Assembly (NCBI RefSeq): GCF_032062135.1
Contig: NC_092861.1
Coordinates: forward strand, 120,834,251 to 120,898,250
Source: Pyxicephalus adspersus
Taxonomy: Eukaryota > Chordata > Amphibia > Anura > Pyxicephalidae
DNA length: 64,000 bases
Direction: 5' to 3'
The position numbers were made by a program, and so were the translations under genes. Every line of letters starts with the position of its first letter. The stretch's first letter is position 1. The notes beneath the pieces were generated by a model. It was not told the DNA's origin. It saw only the letters and a program-made list of their open reading frames with translations, and did not search any database. This document shows, one piece after another, positions 34,391 to 46,530 of this stretch.

Positions 34391-35999
34391 GTTGCATCAT
34401 GTTAAGTCTTCATCACTTAGTAGTCAGATTTTAGAATTGCTAAGCTGTTGATCTTTTCAATGTTCAGTATCTGGATCAGCAAAACCTCTATACTAAAAAA
34501 ATAAGGCCGTGATATGGGTATAAAAGTATAAGAATTATCATTGTTACTAACACAGGAAGTTCCACTTTCAGACGCTGTGATAAAAAAGCTTTATTTATTT
34601 TTTTATTTTTTAGCATAGACAAATTACCTATTGGTTTTATCATCTTAGAAAACATCATTTGTGAATGTTTAGTGTAGTCACATTTGCATGCTAAATAACT
34701 TGTTCCTAATTTAAAACTATATGCATGCTAAAGTAATTTCTCATTTAAAATCCCCAAAGCCCCCCTTTTCTCTCCCCAATAGTTTAGGTAATTAAACATG
34801 TAGCACTCCATTAGATGCATGCATTCATTCCTGCAGCTGGCAGACGCACTGGCTTTGTTTATAAGTCTTTCTGTAAACCAGCTGTGTGTAGTACAACACA
34901 AGCATAAGCTGCTTGCAAAAACTTCAATAAGCTGCCCATTGTTATTTGCATCACTTAAAGTCCAGACAGCCCCCTGACATTTATGAAAGTGCATTACACA
35001 TACACCCAACTGGCTTGCTGTTGGTTTGTTAGCTTCTAAAAAAAAAACAGATCAATGTGAAATTAGCATTTTTTTTCTAAATGTTGGAAAGGGCAAAAGA
35101 TGATGGGGTTTTGGGGAATATTTATCAAAATTTCAGTTCCACAGCCTCATGATATGGTTTTGTATTTTGGCATTGATGTATGAAATTAGAAGGGCAACAG
35201 ACCCAACCAAGGATACCATCAGTTAGAGATAGATTGGCCTAGGTGAGCGGGATTTTCTGCTTCTATGGTCTCTTTTGGAATGATGTCTTATTCCTACTAC
35301 CGAATTACTTTATGCTCCCCGTATACTCTCCTTTTCATCCCTCTATTGACTTTACCTAACAACACTGGCCCAGCCCTTTGACTCACTCCGATCCACCAAT
35401 TTGTTTTTCATTCTCTGCTTTTTCTTGTACATACATCTTTAAGACAACTCAAAAATAATACATTGCTTTTTGTTTATTTTAAAAGCTTCCACTGTTCCAG
35501 TTTAAGTCTTTTCCAAGTTTAATTACAAAAATAAACATAAACTGCTTTTATAATTTTTATTGTGATGAAATAAAATTATGCATTTTTTTGAATCATGTCT
35601 TTGTATACAGAAAGTGGATATAAAATAGTAATGAACCTAATCAAATGGATAATAGAATCCAGACTTCCATCAGTGCCATGGGAGTAAGCTTTAATTAATG
35701 GGAACAGATCATAAAGATAAGAACATCAAGCCTAATTAATATTATGTCTACTGATGATTCTGTGTCTGTGGCGGTGTCCTAAAGCTAATAAAGAAGCACG
35801 TGTTTAGTCAATGGGACACACATACTCACCTACACAAACACTTACTGTCTTTTTCATATGTTGTTAGAGTGTGGCTCCTCAATTTTGCCACATGCTGAAA
35901 GATAAGCTATAAACTAAATTTTGAAAGCACAAGATACCTACAAAGTAATCTTAAGAATCGAACGTTTTTTACTATAAAACATATAGGATATCAAAAAGT

Positions 36000-36043
36000 T
36001 TGTGTGTGTGTATATATATTTATATATATATATATATATATAT
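36000..36043. repeat. (TG)n(TA)n run
   Basis: Five to six TG units followed by about 16 TA units with one TT break. Confidence 0.95.
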
Positions 36044-36251
36044 GAATATTATTATTATTATTAAACAGGATTTATATGGCGGCAACATATTACGCAGCAC
36101 TATCATAATTAAATTGAAAATCTACTTTCAATGTAAAAGAAAATATATCTGCCCCCAATGTATTTACATATGTATATGTTTACAAACTACATAATTATAT
36201 TATTATAAACTTTACAGTTCCAGCCTTAACTAAATGTATTTTTAATTGATG

Positions 36252-36254
<3 letters not shown>

Positions 36255-36291
<37 letters not shown>
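36255..36291. repeat. (TA)n run
   Basis: About 18 AT units. Confidence 0.95.
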
Positions 36292-36292
<1 letters not shown>

Positions 36293-36798
36293 TTTAAAAT
36301 GGCCATAGAATCACTATAAATCAAAACCAAACATACTTTTTGCTTAAATATTATTTTAGCTTATGGTTTTGGTTATGTGTGTTGCCTGTGTTGGAAATGT
36401 TTAAAGCTTAATAATTAAAATGCATACCATTAAACCTTGATCATACTGAAGCTAATTCTCTGTGTTTTGATAAGGAATGAAAGTGTGGGTTTTATATTAT
36501 CCCAGTGCCACACTTTACTCTCAGAGACAGAAAACAGACTGTGTGCACAAGTACTAAAAAGCCCGAGGGATTAATGTGCTAATGGTATTGTAGCTGTACT
36601 TCCCAGAGCTTCTCAGTGTTGCTTCCTGCTTCTGAATAATGGTGCTGAAAGAACAGCTCCTGTGGGTTTTTTCATTGAACATTGTGTGTCTAGCAGCACC
36701 CGCTTTATAATAGGCTGCATTAGTACAGCTAATCTGTAATTACATTTCATGTAGTCAGAAGCTAATCATTTGCATGACTGTTTCACCTTCGTTTTCAG

Positions 36799-36925
36799 CT
36801 CCTTACAGGTGAGAGCAGCAAAGTCCAGTGACGTACCAGCTGTTGAAAAGCTCATAGGAACGCTGCACCTCAATGAAAGCATATTGGATGACCTGAAAAT
36901 CTACCTTGATGCCCGGAGAGCTGCT
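36799..36925 (+). CDS. cfap61: cfap61 exon l
   Basis: Exon of 127 bp: one base completes AA|C (Asn), then 42 codons, ending in phase 0. It encodes SLQVRAAKSSDVPAVEKLIG, then TLHLNESILDDLKIYLDARR and AA. The pattern V-R-x-A-x-x-x-D-x-x-x-V-E-x-L is the usual first strand and helix of an acetyltransferase-like fold. The acceptor is CGTTTTCAG (AG 36797-36798) and the donor is GCT|GTGAGT at 36926. An internal CAG|GTGAGA at 36806-36811 is not used, because it would shift the frame. Confidence 0.92.
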
Positions 36926-37474
36926 GTGAGTTATGTCATTTAAAAAACCCTAGCTCCACTTGATTGAGGATATGCTATCCTAATGTGCAGCAGCATTGAC
37001 ACACAATAAGCCTTTGCTGTAAAGCAGACATCACAACTATTTCACTTGTATAATGCATTTAAAGGGTTGGTTAAGATCAATCGTAAAGCGATCTGTCCAA
37101 TAAGTTTTTGGTAGCTTTTCCAAAGGTTTCTTTTTTGTCTTGGTCAGCAATATTGAGATATCATTTAGTATGAATGTAACAACTTTTTTCTACCTTTTTT
37201 ATGAGCCTTATTTTTCAAGTTTATATACAAAATGTCTTTCACTCCACAGAAATCAATAAGGTTTGTCATTTTCCAGTAGAACAACCAATCAGAATTAATT
37301 TGAATCTGATTTGTTGCTATGAAGCAAAACAACCCTGGGTTGTTAAATAAGGTCCAATGTCATAAATCACTATGGTTGTGTGTGGGACCTAACAGGGTGG
37401 AGGATATTAGATTTAAAAATTTAAATTGTGGATTTTTGTTTGCATACTATAACTTTTGGTATTTTTATTATTAG
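36926..37474 (+). other. cfap61: cfap61 intron (549 bp)
   Basis: Short intron; no repeat or other feature was recognised. Confidence 0.85.
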
Positions 37475-37552
37475 GATGGAACACCCATTCAAGCATTTGT
37501 TGCAGAGAAAGCTAACCAGATTGTTGGTGTTTCAATACTAAGAAATGAAGAG
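37475..37552 (+). CDS. cfap61: cfap61 exon m (second GNAT-like strand)
   Basis: Exon of 78 bp, 26 codons, phase 0 at both ends. It encodes DGTPIQ, then AFVAEKANQIVGVSILRNE and E. A-F-V-A-E-x-x-x-x-I-V-G-V-S-I is the strand-turn-strand pattern of an acetyltransferase-like core. The acceptor is TTATTATTAG (AG 37473-37474) and the donor is GAG|GTATAT at 37553. Confidence 0.94.
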
Positions 37553-38249
37553 GTATATTAACTTATTTGTAGTATCGCAAAAAGTGTTCAGCTAATAAAA
37601 AGTTCAAGCAATGACACTAAATCATGTGTTTTTAATAGTAAGTGAAAAGATTGTTAGGTTATTAAAAATAATTGTCATGGGTAATAATGTTCGCCTAACA
37701 TCATTAGCCATGCTTGTGCTGGTGCCTTTGGTTTGTTTTTGCTATCAAAAGTTATTTTGTGTTCAAGAAAACAAATGCATGACCTTCTACATGATGCTAA
37801 ATCTGGAATGCTGAATCCCAGGAAAAATATGATTGCATTTAAATGGGCATTTACCCTTTTCAGTGCTGGGGAAACCCCACAGTAAGCGTAATTTCCCCCC
37901 AGAGGTCAACTTTAGGGTCAACTGATGTCAGTCATTTAAAAAAACTAATTGGTTGCTAAGGGGCTCTACGCTTTACACCATCCAATTGCTCCTTGCACTG
38001 TTTTCATATATGTTAGCCTTTGTGCTTACAAGTAATTTATAGACATGCATTAATAGTTGTCCTTCAGAATGGTATTGCTTGTATCAGCCTCATTGTACTG
38101 TCATATAAAGATGATTCCGGACCATATAACAAACATAAAACCTGTCTAGCTGGTAGGAGATATATTTCAGATTGTAGCCATGCATAAAAATTGTTTATAA
38201 GCCATTAGCACACCATTCCAAGTATAGTGATAACAGCAGCAAAGCTATT

Positions 38250-38917
38250 NNNNNNNNNNNNNNNNNNNNNNNNNNNNNNNNNNNNNNNNNNNNNNNNNNN
38301 NNNNNNNNNNNNNNNNNNNNNNNNNNNNNNNNNNNNNNNNNNNNNNNNNNNNNNNNNNNNNNNNNNNNNNNNNNNNNNNNNNNNNNNNNNNNNNNNNNNN
38401 NNNNNNNNNNNNNNNNNNNNNNNNNNNNNNNNNNNNNNNNNNNNNNNNNNNNNNNNNNNNNNNNNNNNNNNNNNNNNNNNNNNNNNNNNNNNNNNNNNNN
38501 NNNNNNNNNNNNNNNNNNNNNNNNNNNNNNNNNNNNNNNNNNNNNNNNNNNNNNNNNNNNNNNNNNNNNNNNNNNNNNNNNNNNNNNNNNNNNNNNNNNN
38601 NNNNNNNNNNNNNNNNNNNNNNNNNNNNNNNNNNNNNNNNNNNNNNNNNNNNNNNNNNNNNNNNNNNNNNNNNNNNNNNNNNNNNNNNNNNNNNNNNNNN
38701 NNNNNNNNNNNNNNNNNNNNNNNNNNNNNNNNNNNNNNNNNNNNNNNNNNNNNNNNNNNNNNNNNNNNNNNNNNNNNNNNNNNNNNNNNNNNNNNNNNNN
38801 NNNNNNNNNNNNNNNNNNNNNNNNNNNNNNNNNNNNNNNNNNNNNNNNNNNNNNNNNNNNNNNNNNNNNNNNNNNNNNNNNNNNNNNNNNNNNNNNNNNN
38901 NNNNNNNNNNNNNNNNN
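38250..38917. other. assembly gap (668 N)
   Basis: Undetermined bases inside an intron; the flanks give no clue to the content. Confidence 0.99.
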
Positions 38918-39255
38918 AATTAAAAAATTGCAAGCCTAAAGAGACCCTGTTACTTAAAGAGCCAAAGCTACCTGTGAAATATAGGATAAATATTTACCTT
39001 TGCAAAGCTTGAGCTGCCACTAAGATTCTTCACCAAACACCCCACCACCATCCCCTCACAACACTCCAACTCTACGACACTATTTTGTTCCTACAGTGCA
39101 GCAAGTATTGTTACTGTATTTTAAGGAGCAGTGTTTATTTATTTCATGAAACAGGGTCTCTCAATTTCTCTGTTGATCATTGTTACTATCATGAAAACTA
39201 AGGGAACCTCTTAAAATGAACATTTTAACATCTTTTGTTACTTTTAAGAGATTTA

Positions 39256-39457
39256 GGGCCTGATTAATTAAAGCTTACCAAGAGTGGAGAGGATATACTT
39301 TCATCAGTAAATCTGGGTGATCCAGCAAACCTGGAATGAATCTGGTCACAGATCATCAAATAGCAAAAGACGTTCAAGAAATTCATTCTAGGTTTGCTAT
39401 ATCACTCAGGTTCATTGATGAAAATGTATCTTCTCCAGCCTTAGTAAATTAGGCTTT
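39256..39457. mobile_element. foldback MITE family A copy
   Basis: Left end GGGCCTGATTAATTAAAGCT; the right end is worn (CAGCCTTAGTAAATTAGGCT). The arms include CCAGCAAACCTGGAATGAAT and TTCATTCTAGGTTTGC. Confidence 0.88.
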
Positions 39458-39992
39458 TAGTGTCTATGCTGCATTTTGCATTGCACTCTTCTCTATGGTG
39501 TGTTGGAATGTATACAATGAATGACACTGTATTTTGCTGCATACAGACCAGGTGCATTGCCTTTTGTTGTGACAATGCACATTTCCACAAAGCAAGTGTT
39601 CTTGTTATGTCTGCAAGAAAGCTAATATAGATAAATCTTTCCAAAATATGCAGATATAAAAAAAAATAAATAGAAAATATAAAAACAGATTTAAACCATT
39701 CCTTATATTATCCAAATTAAAAATCACTCCTTATTTTATGTTAGATATACTCTACATGTTCATCAAAATACTTACAAAAGTCAGCCTAAAGCCGAGAGTT
39801 ATTTTTTTTATTCTGATCTCAACTAGAATTCATGCTGAAGTTGAAATACAGAAAACTATAATCAATAAATTCACTGTGACTGTTCAGCCTCATGGATTTC
39901 TCTATTATTGTTAGCTCTGCGATTAATTCTTTTATTGCTGATACAGAATAACGTACCTCTGTCACCAAGTGTCTATTTTGTCATTGATTTAG

Positions 39993-40199
39993 GACATAGA
40001 GTACATTCGTTCACATTACAACATTGAAGATTTTATCTACTACAACTATCATCAACGGGATGAGCATGGACATCTCCGCCATTATGCTTTAAATCCAATA
40101 TTTAAACGCTACAGCAAGTTTTTCCTAAAAGAGATTCTGCGATTATCACACAAATCTTCCCTCTATTATCCTATCTACCCACCATATGATAAAAGTCAG
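39993..40199 (+). CDS. cfap61: cfap61 exon n
   Basis: Longest visible exon: 207 bp, 69 codons, phase 0 at both ends. It encodes DIEYIRSHYNIEDFIYYNYH, then QRDEHGHLRHYALNPIFKRY, SKFFLKEILRLSHKSSLYYP and IYPPYDKSQ. This is the strongest family signature in the window and is near-identical to mammalian CFAP61 in recall. The acceptor is TCATTGATTTAG (AG 39991-39992) and the donor is CAG|GTAACT at 40200. Confidence 0.97.
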
Positions 40200-41415
40200 G
40201 TAACTTTTTTCCATTTATTAGTATGTAGTTTATTATTACATTTTAATTGGAATTTTTAAAATGACGTTTTTCTGAAACAAAATTCTTATGCTTTGGAGCG
40301 AGGGGGATTTAGCCCTTAACACTAAAGGCTGGAGAGGATATACTTTCATCAGTGAAGCCTTTTGATCCAGAAAACCTGGAATGAATGGTCCAGGATTCAA
40401 AACCTTTGCTAGCAAATAGCAAATTGCTTTGAAGAAATCCATTCCAGGTTTTCTGGATAATCGAGCTTCACTGATGAAAGTGTATACTCTCCAGCATTGA
40501 GGAGCTTTATTATATCAGGCCCAATAGGAGGGGAGATGATTAAAAGGTTAAAAGCTAAAATAAAGACAACCTGTAAAACAAGATGCTATATATTTACCTT
40601 TGCTGGGGACATGCATAACCTGGGATTCCTCCCACTGATTTTTACACTATGTGGCGATGTACAGAGCAGTAGGAATTGTTAGACACCTTATTCAGTATCA
40701 TAATGAAGTTTAACATATTGACAGCCAGAAAAGTAAGTATATAGAATCTGGTTTTAAAGGCTGCCCTTTATTGTAGTGTTAAACCTATTGAGACATGTTA
40801 AAAAATGTACTATATACTAATATACCATGAAAGTTCATCTGTTAAACCTTCAGTATAGCCTTTTAGAGGTGTTATTCTCTCTTCCGTAGCAGGGTGCATC
40901 CAATTCATCACATTTTTTCTTAGTACAAAGTTCTATATCTACTTCAGTTCTGCTTTCCTGCATCATTTGGTTTTGACAATGCTAATTAGAAGAATAACCA
41001 TGGGCTATCATGTTTATTTGCCATCTCATGTAACAGCTGATTCTAAATGTGCGATGGCTGTCAGCAAGCATAAAACAAAATGGAAGGAGTTTGGATTTAG
41101 CTGATCTATGACAGTGCTAAGAAACTGAGCTCCTGGGAAACATACTGGTACAACAAAATGCCATAAACCAAGCCACTTGTTTATCTGTCATTCCCACTGA
41201 GATGGTAATGTAATTACTCTCATAATTATCTTCATTAGTGATGGGTATTATGTGAAATTCATTCCGCTGCTCTAGGAGTATGTTTATTTGTTATTATTTT
41301 CCCTAACCCCCCTCTTACAATTTGCCAAGTCTGTTAAGAATTCTGTGTTTGTTAAACATCTGCGAGACACAGAGCTGACATTCTCCAAACTAAAGTGTTG
41401 ATCGCTGTCTTTCAG
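40200..41415 (+). other. cfap61: cfap61 intron (1.2 kb)
   Basis: Contains a family A MITE (40303-40522). The 41030-41230 stretch looks unique and may be conserved non-coding. Confidence 0.85.
40303..40522. mobile_element. foldback MITE family A copy
   Basis: The left end is worn (GGGGGATTTAGCCCTTAAC); the right end is good (GGAGCTTTATTATATCAGGC + CC). The arms contain GGCTGGAGAGGATATACTTT and GAAAGTGTATACTCTCCAGC. Confidence 0.88.
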
Positions 41416-41550
41416 TTTAAGAATCCCTGTGCCCATTCACTGACATCTGCCCTTCATTACATGGTTCCCGTGCGACCAAGACGACAGATTGTCTATCCTC
41501 TGGAAAAGCTTGGCATAAATGCTCCATCAAAGCAGGTCTCCAAGGATCAG
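41416..41550 (+). CDS. cfap61: cfap61 exon o
   Basis: Exon of 135 bp, 45 codons, phase 0 at both ends. It encodes FKNPCAHSLTSALHYMVPV, then RPRRQIVYPLEKLGINAPSK and QVSKDQ. VPVRPRRQIVYPLEKLGIN is essentially invariant among vertebrates by recall and links the N-terminal half to the nucleotide-binding half. The acceptor is GTCTTTCAG (AG 41414-41415) and the donor is CAG|GTGGGT at 41551. Confidence 0.97.
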
Positions 41551-42576
41551 GTGGGTAACAGAAGCTACAGCAGGCAACAGGCACCATGCCAGGCCCTACA
41601 AGGTTTGGCAGATGGCATGGAATTACTGCCTTAGCTTCAATAGGTTGCTTCTTAATTACACAGAACCCCATGCTCATACCCTTACAGGCAGAACTGCTAT
41701 AATTCATTGCTGTGTATGATTGGTATTTGAACTGTTGACAGAAAATATATATATTAATAACCCAACAGATTTTATGACATATTTCATATGAGCATTCACT
41801 ATGGCTGTTTTGGTAATTTTGCCTGGCTATAATTAGGAGATTGTCTTTACCTGTATCTAAAGCCCAAACTTTTATTGTTTCAAACGAAGTGTGTTACACT
41901 CTTTCAGGTTTTTATTGTTGTCTGTTTCATTGCTCTAGAGATTTATCCTCTCCATTTGTGCAGGTGCCTGGAAAAGGTGGAGAGAGGGAATCTCTCAATA
42001 GGAACACCTGTTCTGAGCACATAAAATCTTCTAAGAGGGAATTTCTCCTAACTTTGCAAGCTTTGTGACCATTCCCTATTCTATCCAAAACCAAAATCAG
42101 TTATACTTTAAACTCTGAAAATTCAAACTGCTAGTGCAATGGTGTTCCCCCTACACTGCAAGGGTAAATGTTTATTTTCATCTTGATTGATTTTGATAAT
42201 AGCACAGTTCTGCCAACCTGCTTGTTATTGGGAACAGTGGGGAGCTCTCCCATTGGCTGTTGGTATTTAGAAGATTCCTTGCTAATTTACCTTAACCTGT
42301 TGAAGCAGAACAGAGCACAATACAGCCACATTTGATCAGGTTTGTTGATGGGTGCACAGCTTTATTGCCAGATATCCAAGATGTATCAATTGTTTATCTG
42401 ATCACACTCTTCAACTAGTATATGGCCACCTAATGAGTTGTAAAAGAGGGCAGCACAGCCTTTAACTTTTCCAGCCAAAGTTTAGATTTGCATATCAGGG
42501 CAGGCTTTTTTGCATGCTTTGCTTTACTTTGCTTGATATTAAAAACCAATATGTTTAATATAACCTGCTGTCTTAT

Positions 42577-43318
42577 ATAGTGTTGGTTGAATATCTCACT
42601 ATTCGATTCAACAGCTATTGGATCGAATAGGGCGATATTGTTTGGGTGGTTGAACGTCAAATTCGAACACCATTAAAGCCAATGGGGGGAAAATTTGGGT
42701 TATTTTTAGGGACTGTGTAGAACTGCAAGAGCAATCAGGGGAACTGACAGCTCCGCCCCCCTGATTGCTCTTGCTGCCCTAACATAACTATAGTATGTGA
42801 TCTTGGATAGAGATTCCCTATCTAAGAACACAGGAGTCCCACAGAATCCCTGGGCACTAGAGGCTAAATGGGGACAAGTCTCCCCATTCATTCACCTCTA
42901 GTGCTCTTTGATTGGCTGGGGAAAGGAAAATCCTGATGATGCTTGAGCTGTCCTCAGGGTAAACCTTTCTTCAGCCAAACACAGAGCACTAGAGGTGATG
43001 AATGGGGAGACTTGTCCTCATTTAACTTCTAGTGCCCGGGTAACCCACACTGACAGGAGGATTCCCACTGCTGTGCAGCCATGGGAATCATCTTGTCATT
43101 GTGGGATAACCTGTAAAAAAATAAAAGTTAGTTACAAAAATCACACACATTCAATAAAAGACTTTAACATTTAAGCCTCTTTTTTCTTTTAACACATTTT
43201 TTTACACACAAATTTGCAAAGTCGTATCGCATATTTTTCGGGTCGGGTCTATCTGAATTCAATCAGCCATATTCGGGTTGAATATAAGGACAACCCGAAT
43301 TTGAACGCCAACACTAGT
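42577..43318. mobile_element. non-autonomous DNA element with internal foldback (742 bp)
   Basis: The ends are short inverted repeats (TAGTGTTGG at the left, CCAACACTAG at the right). Next to the ends are TTCGATTCAACAG / TCGAATAGG-type and CGGGTCGGGTCTATCTGAAT motifs. The centre has two long opposing arms, 42851-42925 and 42965-43039, both carrying GCACTAGAGGTGAATGAATGG-like sequence or its complement. No coding frame. Superfamily not assigned. Confidence 0.65.
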
Positions 43319-44357
43319 CTTATATTGCACAGTGGGATATTTGTGGCTAAAATACTTTCTAGTAAATAAATAGCATTGAAGCTTACCATTGTCCCACACT
43401 GCCTTATAAACATTTATGTAAGAATGCACGGTGGTTCGTGGTAACACACAGAAATCAGTCAGATTTCAATTTATTAACTATGAAGAGCTAGCAGTGAAAG
43501 TTTCCATGGTTGCATGCTTACTGCACTGATAGGAAGCCATGAATAAAAGATTTAAAGGATTAAAGAAAAAACAAAGTTTTGTTTGCCACTGATAGGAAAA
43601 TTCATTGCTCTGGTAATGTTGGACAGGGACAATGACTAGTTTTTACTCCACTGTCCCAAAAAGTTATCCATGTTTCATAAGTCAGGAATACCTGCTTTCA
43701 TCTATGTCTGATAATGTCAGTGATTTTCTTCATAATGGATTTCTTTTAGAAAGGGGCATTAGGGATCTATAAGCAGCAAAAAACTGTTGCCAAGTGCAGA
43801 TTATTTTGGCTAGATCAAATTGTATTCTCAAGTCTGACTAGACATCCCCAGCAGATACATTTTACTAGAAATAACTATTTATAACTAATTATTTTTTAAC
43901 TTAATTTTTAAATAACTAAATTAATTTGAATTAGTATGATTTTGGCCAGTTGCAGTTTTTTCTCAAATATAAGAGTGTTCCCAACCTGCACTGGCATAAG
44001 CATGGTAGGTAGCCCCAGCCTGATTACTTGTAAAAAAGGCTTTTAAAACAGGTAGGTATTTCATTAGCTGTATTCCTCATGTGCTTGCACATCCATACCT
44101 GCCAGGGTGTAGAAACATGCTAGCACCAGCCATATATTGCAGGAAATAATAGTCTGTTAACTGGAAAATTCCATCCTAGCCAAGTGGCTTTGTGGATCAG
44201 GTATGCAACTGCTCCAAAGAGCTCAAAAACAAACAATGAATTTGGAATTGGGAGATAATCCTCTATGGTAAGAATTATGTGACACTAGCAAACCTACTGA
44301 AGCAGGAGAAGTCCTAAAAAATACACTTTGGCTGGTAGGACAATCTCAGAATATTCC

Positions 44358-44645
44358 AAGGCACACGCCAGATGATTCTCGCCTGATACAAGTGGTCAGG
44401 CTCATCTGGGACAAGAATCTGACATGTGTACAAAGGTCACCTGACATCGTTCATGGATCCTTCCTGACAGATCCATGACTGACCAACGATGATCGACCGC
44501 AATAAGTGAAGGGAAGAGAGCACAGCAGGGTGCGGCTCAGTCATTCACCCCTCTTTATAGAACAGAATGGTACATCGCTTATCGTGTGGCACATCATGTA
44601 CAGCGCTCATTCATTCATCTCACACTCTTTAGTCGCTAAAAACAA
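44358..44645. mobile_element. MITE family C copy
   Basis: Shares, in order, CAGATGATTCTCGCCTGATA, GTGTACAAAGGTCACCTGAC, TCGTTCATGGATCCTTCCTG, GAAGGGAAGAGAGCACAGCA and TTTAGTCGCTAAAAACAA with 55278-55607. The outer ends are worn. Open frames across it are incidental. Confidence 0.65.
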
Positions 44646-45301
44646 TACTCTCTTAACTCTAGTGGTAGAGTTAGGGGAGTATTACCTCTATATATTAGAG
44701 TGTGTGATTTGCAATAAAATCCAACCAAGGTCTGCTTATGTGGCTTCCCTCCACCCCTTGCTGTCAGAAAGCTGCATAATAGAAATTTCTAAAAAACACA
44801 CTGAAAAAAAAAACATAAAAATACCAAATGAACACAAGTACTCTTTGTCTTTTTGGGGGCTTGACTAGGTGAGGGTGGAACTTTTTTTGCAAATCTTAAC
44901 AAGCTAAGGATCCTAAATCCCCAAGGTCCTTTTTGGTCAGCTGGAGGTATCTAGTTGGATTGAGGATTGTAAACTGATCTTTCCAAAATCACTTGGTAAT
45001 GGTTATCTGATGTATCAGGGTATGTCCACATTTGACCTACATACAGATTTTTGCATCAAGCCATTGAAATACTGTGATTGATTTACCTTTTGCTCAGTTA
45101 CAAACAATTGGTACAAAGAATTGATTTTGTAACAGTTGTGGTATGGTAATGTGATAAATTAGTTTTTGATCAGTGGTCAACATATACTGTATATCAAACA
45201 AGTTGATTGAACTTAATTTTGATCAAACTGAAGTTATTTTGCATAGCTAGCTTCACTGTTCCTGTTGTTGTGGAACTGGAATAGAGATGCTTAGACTCCT
45301 T

Positions 45302-45498
45302 GGGCCTGATTTATTAAAGCTCTCCAAGGCTGGAAATGATACACTTTCACCAGCAAACCTGGATTGGATTTGGTCCAGGATTGAAAACATTTTGCTAACA
45401 AGAAAGAAGAAATCCATTACAGGTTTGCTGGATCAGCCAGCTTCACTGATGAAATTGTATCTTCTCCAGCCTTGGAGAGCTTTAATAAATCAGGCCCC
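45302..45498. mobile_element. foldback MITE family A copy with clear 3-bp duplication
   Basis: 197 bp. GGGCCTGATTTATTAAAGCT / AGCTTTAATAAATCAGGCCC ends with CTT directly outside on each side, the clearest target-site duplication in the set (one base of slack, because the right flank begins with C). Confidence 0.92.
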
Positions 45499-46439
45499 TT
45501 GAGTTACCACAAACAGAAAATTCAGGACACAGAATGACTCTGATTGGCTGACAGAATCAATAGTTTTTTAACAAAAATAAAACACTTTATTTGATATATT
45601 TACCAGACCAAAAGGGAGAAAATAAGTTCATTGTTGGGGATTATGTATTCCTATAAGAACATTATGGAATTTAATCTTCCTAATAAACCACATTTGCAGC
45701 AAAGCCTTAGTAAATCAGAATGAATAAGTGCCAATTTCCATCAAACAGGATATGCGCACAAAAATATTCCCTGAACAGTTGTACTTAACAAGACATTGAT
45801 GTTTGCAAATGTGAAATAATTTATTTACACCAGCAATTAGACTGTTAAGAACTGTTAACTCTCCACATTCCAAAAATACGCCTAAAATTGTTCTTTGTTT
45901 TGTCAAGTTACAATTTAGTTAATCTGTACTGTGCCAAGCTATATTTAGATCAATTTACTTTTTTTCACAAAGTCTTTACAAAAAAAAAACTATTTCAGCT
46001 TGTTTACTCCCTCACCATCTGGTAGTATTCTGCTATCCATCTGTTCATTGTAATTATACAATTACTGATACGAGAGTCAATAGGTGAAATAATTATGAGC
46101 AATAACTGACCTGCTTTGACAGCTTGGCCTTTTGATACTTATTGCTGATTTTTCAATGAACAATATTCACATATATAGACTAATATTTATTAATAAGCAA
46201 TTGGAGTTTTTTTTTTGAAAATAGGACACATTTTTCTGCAGCAAGTGTTTTTGTATTTTACAAAATTTAGCAAAATTGTTTGTTTAATAATGGACAATAT
46301 CTTTTTTTGGGGGGTTAATTTTTAATGTGTTCCTTTGTTAATGTGTCCCTCTGTTAATGTGTTTTTGAATAGCATGTGCATTTCAAAAACCATGAGAATA
46401 CATATTATGAATATGTGATATTTCAAACTTTCTTAGAAT

Positions 46440-46467
46440 AATATATATATATATATATATATATACT
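46440..46467. repeat. (TA)n run
   Basis: About 13 AT units, followed by a short ACACACATATATAT tail. Confidence 0.95.
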
Positions 46468-46530
46468 GTACACACATATATATGTTTTTTCCATTATAAA
46501 TATATCCACTATCTATAAAGTAAAGATACT

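Larger units (their letters stand above)
31361..36798 (+). other. cfap61: cfap61 intron (5.4 kb)
   Basis: Contains an insertion-like block with inverted arms (32011-33087), MITE copies at 33538-33685 and 34169-34390, a hairpin at 33693-33765, and TG/TA arrays at 36000-36043 and 36255-36291. The segments 34690-35000, 35640-35800 and 36590-36790 look unique, with TAATTA and ATTTGCAT-type motifs. Confidence 0.8.
37553..39992 (+). other. cfap61: cfap61 intron (2.4 kb)
   Basis: Contains the third N gap (38250-38917) and a family A MITE (39256-39457). No exon is missing: the protein reads directly from RNEE to DIEYIRSHYN. Confidence 0.85.

Noticed and set aside
36806..36811. Internal acceptor/donor CAG|GTGAGA near the start of exon 36799
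   Set aside because: As an acceptor it would drop ten bases and shift the frame; the conserved reading uses the full exon.
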